From positions 744,001 to 808,000 of the forward strand of contig NZ_SOZD01000002.1 in NCBI RefSeq assembly GCF_004519335.1: 64,000 nucleotides of DNA. Reading direction: 5' to 3'. The notes beneath the pieces are model-generated. The model did no database searches and was not told the DNA's origin. It saw nothing but the letters and a program-made list of their open reading frames with translations. Numbering within the stretch: the stretch's first letter is position 1; each line of letters begins with the position of its first letter. Both the position numbers and the translations under genes were made by a program. Positions 27,421 to 36,656 of this stretch are shown one piece after another. Source of the stretch: Jiella endophytica (GTDB lineage: Bacteria > Pseudomonadota > Alphaproteobacteria > Rhizobiales > Rhizobiaceae).

Positions 27421-27692
27421 TCGCCCGACAGGGGCGTCCCGCCGTCGCTTTGCCGTACTCTCCGTCCTCAAATCGAGCCGGACGGTGTAGCGGCGCTCCG
27501 TCGCATCGATGCCCGTGCACGATTCTTCCCCGCCAAGCAGCCTCGCCGCAAATTTGTTCCCCTCGATGGTCGCACAAGGCAATCGCCGGCGGTGATCCTG
27601 CGACCAATCCGGCCTATCTAGAACGTCACCAATCTGGCCGGCGTCCCGCTCGATCGCGAAAGGGCCCGGCACCTGACAGACGGAGATGGACG

Positions 27693-28043
27693 ATGGCGAA
27701 GGACCACCGGGCAGGATCGAAGGTTCGCGGCGACAAGCTGCCGGCGATCCTGATGGCGAACCTTCTCCTCGAGGGCGACACCGTCTTCCTGACAGACTCC
27801 GGCTGGACGCTCGATCCGTCGGCGGCAAAGATCGCCCACGATGCCGAGACGGCCGCCGCGATGGAGGCCGAGGGCAAGGCCGCAGCTGCGGCGAATGTCG
27901 TCGTCGACCCCTATCTCGTGCCGGTGGATCTCACGGAGGGCGGCCACGCGATCGCCCGGCACTTCCGCGATGCGATGCGCCAGAAGGGACCGTCGATCCA
28001 TCCCGACATGGGCAAGCAGGCGGAATTCCCGCCGCTCGACTGA
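27693..28043 (+). CDS. DUF2849 protein of sulfur assimilation operon
   Basis: A 116-residue acidic soluble protein (KLPAILMANLLLEGDTVFL, GWTLDPSAAKIAHD) matching DUF2849, a family almost always found directly before the sulfite reductase gene in alphaproteobacteria. Start is ATG at 27693 with GGAG eight bases upstream. The gap to the reductase is 69 bases. cysG, the siroheme synthase gene often found just upstream in relatives, is not present here. The molecular role is unknown; a small accessory or regulatory role in sulfite reduction is suggested by context alone. Confidence 0.85.
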   Translation: MAKDHRAGSKVRGDKLPAILMANLLLEGDTVFLTDSGWTLDPSAAKIAHDAETAAAMEAEGKAAAAANVVVDPYLVPVDLTEGGHAIARHFRDAMRQKGPSIHPDMGKQAEFPPLD

Positions 28044-28112
28044 AAACCGCCATCCGCAGCCGCGCGGCAAAGATCTGCTGCGGCGACGACGCCGATTACC
28101 GAAGGACCGATC

Positions 28113-29801
28113 ATGTACCGCTACGACGAATTCGACGAACGCTTCGTGCGCGAACGCGTCGCCCAGTTCCGCGGCCAGGTGGAGCGCCGGCTCGACGGCT
28201 CGCTCACCGAGGACGAATTCAAGCCGCTGCGCCTGAAGAACGGCCTCTATCTGCAGCTTCATGCTTACATGCTGCGGATCGCCGTGCCCTATGGCACGCT
28301 GAATTCACGGCAGCTGCGCCAGCTCGCCCATATCGCCGAGACCTACGACAAGGGCTACGGCCACTTCACCACGCGCCAGAACCTGCAGTTCAACTGGCCG
28401 AAGCTGAAGGACGTGCCGGATATTCTCGACCTCCTCGCCGACGTCGAGATGCACTGCATCCAGACCTCCGGCAACTGCATCCGTAACGTCACCAGCGACC
28501 AGTTCGCCGGCGTTGCCAGGGACGAAGTCGAGGATCCGCGGCCGACGGCGGAGCTTCTGCGCCAGTGGTCGAGCCTCCATCCGGAATTCGTCTGGCTGCC
28601 GAGAAAGTTCAAGATCGCCGTCACCGGTGCCGAACACGACCGCGCGGCGATCAAGGTCCACGACATCGGGCTGAAGCTGAAGACCGACGATACCGGCGAA
28701 GTCGGCTACGAGGTCATCGTCGGCGGCGGCCTCGGCCGCACCCCGATGATCGGCAAGGTGATCCGCGAATTCCTGCCGAAGGACGAGCTCCTCGCCTATC
28801 TCGAGGCGGTGATGCGCGTCTATAATTCGGAAGGCCGGCGCGACAACAAGTACAAGGCGCGAGTGAAGATCCTCGTCCACGAGACCGGCGAGGACGAGTT
28901 CCGCGCCCGGGTGGAAGAGGAATATTCCAAACTCGACGGGCCGACGATCAACGCACCGGAAGAGGAAGTCGAGCGGATCGCCGCCTACTTCGCCTCGCCG
29001 GCCTATGAGACGCTGCCAGAGGTGTCGGAAGCGCTCGATGACGCGCGTGCGCGGGACGGCGCGCTCGACCGCTTCGTCGAGCAGAACGGCTTTACCCACA
29101 AGCAGCCCGGCTACATCGCGCTGACCATCGCGCTGAAGGAAATCGGCGCGGTGCCGGGCGACATGAGCGCCGACCAGATGCGCGCCTTTGCCGACATCGC
29201 CGAGCGCTATTCCTTCGACGAGTTCCGCGTCACCCATTCGCAGAACCTCGTCCTGCCGCATGTGAAGAAGGACGACGTGCCGGCGGTCTTCGCGGCGCTG
29301 AAGGCCGTGGGTCTCGCCTCGGCCAATGCCGGGCTGATCACCGACATCATCGCCTGCCCGGGCCTCGACTACTGCGCGCTGGCGACGGCGAAGTCGATCC
29401 CGATCGCCCAGGACATCGCCAAGACCTTCGCCGACGAGGCGCGCCAGAAGGCGATCGGCCCGCTGCCGATCAAGATCTCCGGCTGCATCAACGCCTGCGG
29501 CCACCACCATGTCGGCGCCATCGGCATTCTCGGACTCGAGAAGGGTGGTCGGGAGAACTACCAGATCACCGTCGGCGGGGACGCTTCCGAGCATGCGGCG
29601 CTGGGCGAGCGGCTCGGCCCCGGCATCGACGCCGAGGACGTGCCGGCGGCGATCGAGGCCATCGTCGCGACCTATCTCGGCGAGAAGCGCGGCGAGGAGA
29701 CCTTCATCGAGACCGTCCGGCGCACCGGGCCCGAGCCCTTCAAGGCGGGCTTCACTGCCTTCATCGAGGCCCGCGCGGCGGCGAGCGAGGCAGCGGAATA
29801 A
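28113..29801 (+). CDS. cysI: Nitrite/sulfite reductase (sulfite to sulfide)
   Basis: A 562-residue two-repeat sirohaem reductase. Each half shows a ferredoxin-like domain followed by a haem-binding domain. The 4Fe-4S/sirohaem cysteines are visible in ACPGLDYCALA and ISGCINACGHHH in the C-terminal third. The active-site region includes TTRQNLQFNW and THSQNLVLPH. The neighbours DUF2849, DUF934, cysH, cysD and cysN show that it acts on sulfite in cysteine synthesis. No cysJ-type flavoprotein gene is nearby, so a ferredoxin-linked or other donor is likely. The stop overlaps the next start by one base. Confidence 0.95.
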   Translation: MYRYDEFDERFVRERVAQFRGQVERRLDGSLTEDEFKPLRLKNGLYLQLHAYMLRIAVPYGTLNSRQLRQLAHIAETYDKGYGHFTTRQNLQFNWPKLKDVPDILDLLADVEMHCIQTSGNCIRNVTSDQFAGVARDEVEDPRPTAELLRQWSSLHPEFVWLPRKFKIAVTGAEHDRAAIKVHDIGLKLKTDDTGEVGYEVIVGGGLGRTPMIGKVIREFLPKDELLAYLEAVMRVYNSEGRRDNKYKARVKILVHETGEDEFRARVEEEYSKLDGPTINAPEEEVERIAAYFASPAYETLPEVSEALDDARARDGALDRFVEQNGFTHKQPGYIALTIALKEIGAVPGDMSADQMRAFADIAERYSFDEFRVTHSQNLVLPHVKKDDVPAVFAALKAVGLASANAGLITDIIACPGLDYCALATAKSIPIAQDIAKTFADEARQKAIGPLPIKISGCINACGHHHVGAIGILGLEKGGRENYQITVGGDASEHAALGERLGPGIDAEDVPAAIEAIVATYLGEKRGEETFIETVRRTGPEPFKAGFTAFIEARAAASEAAE

Positions 29802-30310
29802 TGACGCTCATCACCGAACAGGGCGCGATCGAGGATCGCTTTTTTCGCGCCGACACGATCGAGGCGGCGCTTTCGGCCAACGGGCCGGTGCTTGTCCCGC
29901 TGGCACTGGCTGCGGATTTCGTCGAGGCAAAGCCCGGCACCGAATTCGGCGTCTCGGTGCCGGGCTCGACGCCGATCGACGAGGTCGCGCCGCATCTTGG
30001 TAGAGCTTCGCTCATCTCCGTCGAATTCCCGGCCTTTTCCGACGGCCGGGGGCTGTCGCTGGCGAAGAAGATCCTGCGGCAGGGGTTTTCCGGAACGCTG
30101 AGGGCCTCGGGACCGCTCATCGCCGACCAGTTTCTCGATGCCATCGGCTGCGGCTTCACCGAGGTCGAACTGCCGGAGACCATGGCGAACCGCCAGCCGT
30201 TCCAGCAGTGGATGGCGGCGAAGGAAACCATGACCGACCACTACCAGTCGGGCTACGGGCCCGGCCCGAGCATCCTTCAGAAGCGCCTCGCGGCGCGAAA
30301 AGGAGCATGA
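29801..30310 (+). CDS. DUF934 protein of sulfur assimilation operon
   Basis: A 169-residue DUF934 member, a short soluble protein with FPAFSDGRGLSLAKKIL, RASGPLIADQF and a C-terminal Gly-rich tail. DUF934 genes are found between sulfite reductase and cysH in many proteobacteria; an accessory role in reductase assembly or electron supply has been suggested, without proof. Its start ATG shares one base with the cysI stop (TAATG), and its stop overlaps cysH by four bases, so all three are translationally coupled. Confidence 0.9.
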   Translation: MTLITEQGAIEDRFFRADTIEAALSANGPVLVPLALAADFVEAKPGTEFGVSVPGSTPIDEVAPHLGRASLISVEFPAFSDGRGLSLAKKILRQGFSGTLRASGPLIADQFLDAIGCGFTEVELPETMANRQPFQQWMAAKETMTDHYQSGYGPGPSILQKRLAARKGA

Positions 30311-31059
30311 CCATGATCCAGGATCCGAAACTCCTCGCCGACACGCTGAACGCCGAATTCGGCGCGATGACCCCGCTCGATCGGCTGAAGAGCCTGCGCG
30401 AAAAGGTCAAGGGCCGGATCGTCTTCACGACGAGCCTCGGCCTCGAGGACCAGATGCTGACCCATCTGATCTTTGCCAACAATCTGAAGATCGACGTGGT
30501 GACGCTCGATACCGGCCGCCTCTTCCCCGAGACCTACGACGTCTGGCGGGAGACCGAGGAGAAATACGGCAAGCGCATCCATGCCAAATATCCGCAGGCC
30601 GAGGCGCTGGAGAATCTCATCGAGGAGCAGGGCATCGACGGATTCTATTATGCCAAGGAGTTCCGGCTGAACTGCTGCGGCGTGCGCAAGATCGAGCCGC
30701 TCGGCCGGGCGCTGGAAGGTGCCACCGCCTGGGTGACCGGGCTTCGCGGCGACCAGTCGCAGAACCGGCTCGGCATGGCGTTTGCGAGCTACGAGACGCA
30801 GAAGAAGCTGATCAAGGCGAATCCGCTGCTCGATCTTTCCCGCGAGCGGATCGCGCATTTCTGCGACGACCACGGCGTGCCGATCAACGCGCTGCACGCC
30901 AAGGGATTTCTCTCCATCGGCTGCGCCCCCTGCACGCGGGCGATCCAGCCGGGTGAGCCTGAACGCGCCGGCCGCTGGTGGTGGGAGGACGACACCAAGC
31001 GCGAATGCGGCCTGCACGTGCCGGACAAGACCACGGTCAGCGAGGGCGCGGGCATCTAG
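30307..31059 (+). CDS. cysH: APS reductase (thioredoxin-dependent)
   Basis: A 250-residue reductase that converts adenylyl sulfate to sulfite and AMP. The PP-loop region is [10 protein letters not shown]; four cysteines typical of the 4Fe-4S APS-reducing class are visible in NCCGVRK and IGCAPCTR. Their presence distinguishes it from PAPS reductases. ATG at 30307 overlaps the DUF934 stop; a second ATG two codons later is possible. The use of APS rather than PAPS fits with the neighbouring CysN, which has no CysC kinase domain. Downstream, 242 bases with an inverted repeat separate it from cysD. Confidence 0.95.
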   Translation: MTMIQDPKLLADTLNAEFGAMTPLDRLKSLREKVKGRIVFTTSLGLEDQMLTHLIFANNLKIDVVTLDTGRLFPETYDVWRETEEKYGKRIHAKYPQAEALENLIEEQGIDGFYYAKEFRLNCCGVRKIEPLGRALEGATAWVTGLRGDQSQNRLGMAFASYETQKKLIKANPLLDLSRERIAHFCDDHGVPINALHAKGFLSIGCAPCTRAIQPGEPERAGRWWWEDDTKRECGLHVPDKTTVSEGAGI

Positions 31060-31070
31060 ATCGACGCCGC

Positions 31071-31199
31071 GTCATCCTCGGGCTTGTCCCGAGGATCTAC
31101 CGGGCCGTCCGCTGCAGAAGCGTTGGCGGATGGCCGAGCGCCGACGGTCGGCCCTTCGATAGAAAGGCAATAGATCCTCGGGACGAGCCCGAGGACGAC
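31071..31199. repeat. Inverted repeat with nested hairpins (cysH-cysD gap)
   Basis: Two 29-base arms, 31071-31099 and 31171-31199, are inverted copies of each other and match at 27 of 29 positions. Each arm holds its own smaller palindrome around CCTCGGGCTTGTCCCGAGG. The 71-base spacer is GC-rich. The motif 'CCTCGGG..TGACCCGAGG' is a common extragenic palindrome in alphaproteobacteria, often the result of small mobile or REP-like units. It may act as a transcript-stability or termination element between cysH and cysD, or be inert. Confidence 0.8.
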
Positions 31200-31301
31200 G
31201 ACATCGATGCCGGCGCCGCTCCCGTCGACGCTGTGACTGGTTGGAAGGCGTCCATTCTGCGTGAGGGACGACGCCTGCGCACGAACGAAAAAGGCTTCCC
31301 G

Positions 31302-32204
31302 ATGAAGCACATGACCCATCTGCAGCGGCTCGAGGCCGAGTCGATCTTCATCATCCGCGAGGCGGCGGCGAGCGCCGAGAACCCGGTGATGCTCTATTCG
31401 ATCGGCAAGGATTCGGCGGTGATGCTGCATCTCGCCCTGAAGGCCTTCCTGCCCGGCAAGCCGCCCTTCCCGCTGCTGCATGTCGACACCACCTGGAAAT
31501 TCCGGGAGATGATCGAGTTCCGTGACCGCCGCGCCAAGGAGCTCGGCCTTGATCTCATCGTCCATACCAACCAGGAAGGCTTGCGAGCGGGCGTCAATCC
31601 CTTCGCCTCGGGCAGCCGCGTCCACACCGACGTGATGAAGACCGAGGCGCTGAAGCAGGCGCTCGACAAGTACCGGTTCGACATGGCGTTCGGCGGCGCA
31701 AGGCGCGACGAGGAGAAGAGCCGCGCCAAGGAGCGGGTGTTCTCGCTGCGGACGCCCGAGCACCGATGGGACGCCAAGAACCAGCGGCCGGAGCCCTGGC
31801 GGTTGTTCAACACCCGCAAGCGCAAGGGCGAGAGCTTCCGCGTCTTCCCGCTGTCGAACTGGACCGAGCAGGATGTCTGGGACTACATCGCGATCGAGAA
31901 CATCCCGGTCGTGCCGCTCTATTTCGCCGCGCCGCGCCCGATCGTGAAGCGCGACGGTGCGCTCATCATGCGCGACGACGACCGCATGGAGCTGCGGCCC
32001 GGCGAGAGCATCGAGACAATGATGGTGCGCTTCCGCACCCTCGGCTGCTACCCGCTGACCGGCGCCGTTGAATCCTCCGCCGCCTCGATCGAGGACATCA
32101 TCGCCGAAATGCGCTCCTCGCGCGTTTCCGAGCGTCAGGGCCGGGTGATCGACCAGGATTCCGGCGCATCGATGGAAGAAAAGAAGCAGGAAGGCTACTT
32201 CTGA
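31302..32204 (+). CDS. cysD: Sulfate adenylyltransferase subunit 2
   Basis: A 300-residue ATP-pyrophosphatase-type protein, the catalytic half of ATP sulfurylase, which makes APS from sulfate and ATP. The PP-loop is [18 protein letters not shown]; other landmarks are [34 protein letters not shown] and [18 protein letters not shown] at 31302 gives the usual [12 protein letters not shown] after a short leader; in-frame codons further upstream cross the inverted repeat and are unlikely. The stop overlaps the cysN start by one base (TGATG). Confidence 0.96.
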   Translation: MKHMTHLQRLEAESIFIIREAAASAENPVMLYSIGKDSAVMLHLALKAFLPGKPPFPLLHVDTTWKFREMIEFRDRRAKELGLDLIVHTNQEGLRAGVNPFASGSRVHTDVMKTEALKQALDKYRFDMAFGGARRDEEKSRAKERVFSLRTPEHRWDAKNQRPEPWRLFNTRKRKGESFRVFPLSNWTEQDVWDYIAIENIPVVPLYFAAPRPIVKRDGALIMRDDDRMELRPGESIETMMVRFRTLGCYPLTGAVESSAASIEDIIAEMRSSRVSERQGRVIDQDSGASMEEKKQEGYF

Positions 32205-33931
32205 TGACGAATTCCCTTCAGGCTCGCCGCCTTCCCGACGAAGCCGACGAGGCGCAGGGCTCGACGCCCGCCGCCATCGAGGACGAGACCTTCGCCGGCC
32301 CTGCGCCGGACGAGGGAGCCGACATCGGCATCGTCGATCCGCAGGCGGCCATGCAGCCGCTCGTCTCGCCGGCGGCATCGCTGCTGCGCTTTATCACCTG
32401 CGGCTCGGTGGACGACGGCAAGTCGACGCTGATCGGTCGTCTGCTGTTCGAGACCAACTCGGTCTTCGACGATCAGATGGAGGCGCTGAAGCGCGACTCG
32501 AAGAAGTTCGGCACCACCGGCGAGGATCTCGACTTCGCGCTTCTCGTCGACGGGCTTTCGGCCGAGCGCGAGCAGGGCATCACCATCGACGTCGCCTATC
32601 GCTATTTCTCGACCGCGTCGCGCGCCTTCATCATCGCCGACACGCCAGGCCACGAGCAGTACACCCGCAACATGGCAACCGGCGCCTCCCAGGCCGAACT
32701 CGCCATCATCCTTGTCGATGCGAGGAAGGGCATCCTGCCGCAGACGCGGCGGCACTCCTTCATCACCTCGCTGGTCGGCATCAAGTCGGTGATCGTCGCG
32801 GTCAACAAGATGGACCTCGTCGATTACAGCCAGGAGCGTTTCGAGGAGATCCGCCGCGGCTATGAGGCGCTGCTGCCGGCGCTCGGCTTTTCCGACGTCA
32901 CCTTCGTGCCGGTTTCGGCCAAGGCCGGCGACAACATCGTCACCCGCTCGCCGAAGACGCCCTGGTACGAGGGCGAGACGCTGCTGCAGCGCCTCGAATC
33001 GGTCGAGCCGGAAACCTTCGACGCGGGCGCCGAGCCGTTCCGCATGCCGGTGCAATGGGTCAACCGGCCCAATCTCGACTTTCGCGGCTTTTCCGGCTCG
33101 ATCGTCGGCGGCCGGATCGCCAAGGGCGACGCCATCGTCGCGCTGCCGTCCGGCGGTCGCTCGAGCGTCAAGGGCGTCTTCGGACCGAATGGCGAGGTGA
33201 CACGCGCCGAGGCCGGCGAAGCGGTCACCATCACGCTTGCCGACGAGATCGACATTTCGCGCGGCGACGTCCTCACCGCGGCGAATGCGCCGGCCGGTGT
33301 CTCGCGGCAGTTTTCCGGCGACCTCCTCTGGATGGCGAACCGCCCGCTGGTGACCGGCGGCCGGCTGATCCTGAAGATCGGCAGCACCCAGATCCCGGCG
33401 AGCCTTTCGGCCCTCGATGGGGCGATCGACATTCATTCCTATGAGGCGAAGCCCGCCGACGCTTTGTCGATGAACGAGATCGGCCGGGTGCGGCTCACCG
33501 CCGAGCGACCGGTGGTCGCGCTTCCCTATGCCGAGAACCGCGAACTCGGCGCCTTCATCCTGATCGATCCGGTTTCGAATGAGACCGTGGCACTCGGCGT
33601 CGTGCGAGAGGTCGGCGAAGGCGATACTGGCGGGAGCGAGACCTCAGCCGACAAGCGCACCGGGTTCGCCCGTCTCACGGGTCTCTGGCTCGGCGAGGCG
33701 GCCCGCGGCGACGCGGCTCACCGGCGGGCGAAGATCCGGGCGCGGATCGCCGGCTCCGTGCTTGTCGGCTTCCTGGCTCTGCTCTTCCAGATGCCGCTTG
33801 GCCTGGTGCCGGTTCTTGCGCTCGCGGACTTCCTCCTGCGGCCGTTCCTCGCCGTCGCCTTCGGCGCCGACCAGCTGCCGGAGGGGCGGAGCGTCGATCC
33901 GAGCGTCGTCGACGATGGCGGCGGCATATGA
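32204..33931 (+). CDS. cysN: Sulfate adenylyltransferase subunit 1 with membrane tail
   Basis: A 575-residue GTPase subunit of ATP sulfurylase. G motifs are GSVDDGKST (67-75), DTPGHEQY and NKMDLVD, followed by two elongation-factor-like beta domains. It starts with about 55 extra residues of low-complexity acidic sequence. From residue 469 on there is a 107-residue tail unlike E. coli CysN and unlike the APS kinase of CysNC fusions: a basic stretch, then two hydrophobic segments (SVLVGFLALLFQMPLG, LVPVLALADFLLRPFLAV). This resembles DUF4395-type membrane domains loosely. No frameshift is needed to explain it. The enzyme may therefore be membrane-tethered. The stop overlaps the next small gene by four bases. 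Confidence 0.93.
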   Translation: MTNSLQARRLPDEADEAQGSTPAAIEDETFAGPAPDEGADIGIVDPQAAMQPLVSPAASLLRFITCGSVDDGKSTLIGRLLFETNSVFDDQMEALKRDSKKFGTTGEDLDFALLVDGLSAEREQGITIDVAYRYFSTASRAFIIADTPGHEQYTRNMATGASQAELAIILVDARKGILPQTRRHSFITSLVGIKSVIVAVNKMDLVDYSQERFEEIRRGYEALLPALGFSDVTFVPVSAKAGDNIVTRSPKTPWYEGETLLQRLESVEPETFDAGAEPFRMPVQWVNRPNLDFRGFSGSIVGGRIAKGDAIVALPSGGRSSVKGVFGPNGEVTRAEAGEAVTITLADEIDISRGDVLTAANAPAGVSRQFSGDLLWMANRPLVTGGRLILKIGSTQIPASLSALDGAIDIHSYEAKPADALSMNEIGRVRLTAERPVVALPYAENRELGAFILIDPVSNETVALGVVREVGEGDTGGSETSADKRTGFARLTGLWLGEAARGDAAHRRAKIRARIAGSVLVGFLALLFQMPLGLVPVLALADFLLRPFLAVAFGADQLPEGRSVDPSVVDDGGGI

Positions 33932-34107
33932 CGGCCTGCTGCTACGAGACCGCGGGCGAGCGGCGCTGCGACGAAGAAAGCCAGGCATTCCGGCCGATCG
34001 GCGGCGAGCGGCGACGCTACCGCCCGCCAATGCCGGTGATCGAGCTCCTGCAGCTTGCTGCCGCGGTCGCCGTCTGCGGCGCGGTGATCGGCGGATTCTT
34101 CGGCTGA
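33928..34107 (+). CDS. 59-residue membrane microprotein coupled to cysN
   Basis: ATG at 33928 overlaps the cysN stop by four bases (ATGA), the mark of translational coupling used elsewhere in this operon. The 59-residue product has a Cys-containing hydrophilic start (MTACCYETAGERRC), an Arg-rich centre and a single C-terminal hydrophobic segment (VIELLQLAAAVAVCGAVIGG). It resembles no family I know. Given the membrane tail on CysN, it may associate with it; that is inference. A chance frame cannot be excluded. Confidence 0.55.
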   Translation: MTACCYETAGERRCDEESQAFRPIGGERRRYRPPMPVIELLQLAAAVAVCGAVIGGFFG

Positions 34108-34213
34108 GGCGCGGCCGTCGAGAGACATCGACAGCCGAGCGCGGGGGCCGGCCGCGGTCCCATCATTGCCCGCTTGGCTTTGGCCGGTGGCCGATCAGGC
34201 CTAGTTTCGCCCG

Positions 34214-35332
34214 ATGATCGACATCGTCCTCGTCGGCGGCGGCCATGCCCATCTCTTCGTGCTCGAGGCCTTCGCAAGGGCGCCTCTCGAGGGCGTACGC
34301 CTCACCTTGATCGCGAAAGAGGCGTTCGCACCCTATTCGGGCATGCTGCCGGGACGGGTGTCCGGCCAGTACCCCCTCGATGCCGGCGAGATCGACCTCA
34401 GGCGACTCGCGGCTAAGGCCGGCGCGCGCTTCCTGCACGCCCCAGCGAGTGCGATCGATCGCACCCACCGCAGGATCCTCATCGACGGCCATTCGCCGGT
34501 CTCCTACGATCTCCTTTCCCTCGACGTCGGTATCGTTCCGGACGTTGCGTCGATCGCCGGAGCGGCGACTAACGCCCTCGTCGTCAAGCCGATCTCGACG
34601 TTCCGAGAGCGGCTCGAAGGATTGCTTGCGGATATTGGCGAGGGACGCTGCCGCAATCTCGCGGTCGTCGGCGGCGGCCCGGCGGGCTTCGAGCTCGCCC
34701 ATGCGCTCCGCCGGCGGACCAAGGCTCCTGCGGGCGAAGATTCCGGCCAAGCGAGCGTATCCCTGATCGCCGGGGGCGAACTGCTCTCCGGCCTGCCGGA
34801 GCGCGGCCGGCAGTTGGCCCGGCGTTCGCTGGAACGATCAAAGATCGCGCTGGTCGAGTCCGCACGGGTCGTCCGGATCGATCCCGATACCGTCATCCTC
34901 GACGATGGCCGGTCGCTGCCCGCCGATGCCGCGCTCGTCGCGACGGCGGCGGCCGCACCGCCCATTCTCGAACGTTCGGGTCTTGCCTGCGACAGGAGGG
35001 GTTTCGTCCGGCTGCGCGAGACTTTGCAGGCCGAGGATGACGACCGGATCTTCGCTGCAGGCGATTGCGGCTCACTGATCGGCCAGGAACGGCCGAAGGC
35101 CGGCGTCTTCGCGGTGCGTCAGGGACCCGTGCTCGCCGAAAATCTCCGCCGCGCGGCGCTCGGCCGGCCGCTCGTCAGGTACCAGGCCCAGCAAGCCTAT
35201 CTGATGCTGCTCGCCCTTTCCAACGGCGAGGCGATCGCGGCGAGAGGCCGCCTGGCGCTGCAGTCGCACCTCGCCTTCCGGCTGAAGGATCGGATCGACC
35301 GCGGCTTCGTCGCAAGGTTCGGCGGCGGCTGA
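34214..35332 (+). CDS. FAD-dependent NDH/SelD-associated type oxidoreductase
   Basis: A 372-residue pyridine nucleotide-disulfide oxidoreductase-fold protein. The FAD site is VLVGGGHAHLFVLEAF, the second dinucleotide site is LAVVGGGPAGFELAHAL and the FAD-closing motif is RIFAAGDCGSL. The GGGHAH variant is typical of the NDH-2-like family that is fused to selenophosphate synthetase (SelD) in some species. No active-site CxxC is present, so it is not a thioredoxin-type reductase. It follows the sulfur operon by 106 bases and could be co-transcribed. Electron acceptor and substrate are unknown. Confidence 0.85.
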   Translation: MIDIVLVGGGHAHLFVLEAFARAPLEGVRLTLIAKEAFAPYSGMLPGRVSGQYPLDAGEIDLRRLAAKAGARFLHAPASAIDRTHRRILIDGHSPVSYDLLSLDVGIVPDVASIAGAATNALVVKPISTFRERLEGLLADIGEGRCRNLAVVGGGPAGFELAHALRRRTKAPAGEDSGQASVSLIAGGELLSGLPERGRQLARRSLERSKIALVESARVVRIDPDTVILDDGRSLPADAALVATAAAAPPILERSGLACDRRGFVRLRETLQAEDDDRIFAAGDCGSLIGQERPKAGVFAVRQGPVLAENLRRAALGRPLVRYQAQQAYLMLLALSNGEAIAARGRLALQSHLAFRLKDRIDRGFVARFGGG

Positions 35333-35351
35333 GAGCCGCCGGCCCTGCTCA

Positions 35352-36656
35352 CTATTTGCTCAGGCGGTCGGCCGCGACGCTGACTGTGCTCACCGTACTG
35401 AGGGCCGGCGAGACGACACCGCTCAGGGCATCGAAGACCTGCTTCACCGGCACATAAGGGGCGGTCGCGACATAGATCATGTCGCCGGAATGGATGCGGA
35501 AGTCCTGGGCGTAGATCAGCCCGGACGGCTCGCGCAGATTGAACCGGTAGATCACCGGCACGTCGCCGGACAGCCGCGTCGCGCCCGGCTCGCCCGGCGC
35601 GGTCCGCTCGAAGGCGGCGCCCTCGTAGCGCGCCAGCATCTCCGGCCCCGGCTCGCGGCGAAGCACGAAGACGCCCATCGGATTGGCAAGGGTCGGGTTG
35701 AGGCCGCCGACCTGCGCCAGCGCCTCGGCCAGCGACATCTGGTAGCCCTGCAGCGGCAGCTGATTGTTGCTGCCGGTCGCGCCCAGCGCCACATAGGTGC
35801 GCGGCTGGCGGGTCAAAAGCACGACGTCGCCGGGGCGGACATAGACGTCTTCTTCCGGGTTGTTGACGAGTTCGGAGAACGGCATCTGCACCGTCCTGCC
35901 CGAGCGGGTCAGCGACACCGCGGTCTCGTAGATCGGCGTCCTCGGGCCGCCGACACGGGCGATCAGGTCGAGCAGCTTCAGCCCCGAGGTCGGGATCGGC
36001 ACCGAGGCGCCGGCCACCGCGTCGCCGGTCACCGTCACCGCGGTGGAATTGCCCTGCGCCACGGAAACTACCGCCTGGGGCTCGATGGCGCGGTCACGGA
36101 GGGCGGCGACGATGCGCTTTTCCACCGTCGAGGCGGTCGACCCGGCGACCTGCACCCGGCCGGCATAGGGAATGGTGATCGAGCCGTCGCGGGCCACCTG
36201 CTGCTGCGGCAGCGCCACCGAGGAGGAGCCCTGGCCGCCGGCATTGAGCGAGGAGAACAGGCCGCCGACGCCGGCCTCGAACAGCGTCACCTGAACAACG
36301 TCGCCAACGCCGATGCCGGTGTCGGAGGGCAGCGAGCGGCTGGCGATGGCGCGGAAGGTCGGCCGCGGCTCTTCCTGCTGATAGGCGAGCACGGTCGGAT
36401 CGACGGGGACGAGGAGATAACCGTCGCGCCACTGGACGGCGGTCTCGTCGACATTGCCGACGAAGGCGCCGGCGGTCGGTCCGGCGGCCGGCAAGGCGGC
36501 GCAGCCGGACAGAAGCCCGGCCATCAGCGCCGACAAGGCGACGCCGGCAACCCGCCGGCGCTGCGGCTCTTTGCGCGAAGACCCGCTGCAAGCCACCGCC
36601 GTCCCGCAGGTCTCGCCTCGAACTCGCTGGGTCCCCGCCATAGACTGATACTCCAT
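35352..36656 (-). CDS. Wza-like polysaccharide export lipoprotein
   Basis: A 434-residue outer-membrane polysaccharide export protein. A long basic N-terminus leads to a hydrophobic segment ending in LLSGC, giving a lipobox with Cys52. The polysaccharide export domain follows (SDTGIGVGDVVQVTLFEAG, DGSITIPYAGRVQVAG) and then SLBB repeats (VPIPTSGLKLLDLIARVGG). Start ATG 36654-36656 has AAGGA seven bases upstream; a later in-frame ATG at 36639-36641 is possible. It forms the outer-membrane exit for the capsule made by the divergent ABC-transporter locus at 37152-44832. Confidence 0.92.
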   Translation of the reverse strand: MEYQSMAGTQRVRGETCGTAVACSGSSRKEPQRRRVAGVALSALMAGLLSGCAALPAAGPTAGAFVGNVDETAVQWRDGYLLVPVDPTVLAYQQEEPRPTFRAIASRSLPSDTGIGVGDVVQVTLFEAGVGGLFSSLNAGGQGSSSVALPQQQVARDGSITIPYAGRVQVAGSTASTVEKRIVAALRDRAIEPQAVVSVAQGNSTAVTVTGDAVAGASVPIPTSGLKLLDLIARVGGPRTPIYETAVSLTRSGRTVQMPFSELVNNPEEDVYVRPGDVVLLTRQPRTYVALGATGSNNQLPLQGYQMSLAEALAQVGGLNPTLANPMGVFVLRREPGPEMLARYEGAAFERTAPGEPGATRLSGDVPVIYRFNLREPSGLIYAQDFRIHSGDMIYVATAPYVPVKQVFDALSGVVSPALSTVSTVSVAADRLSK

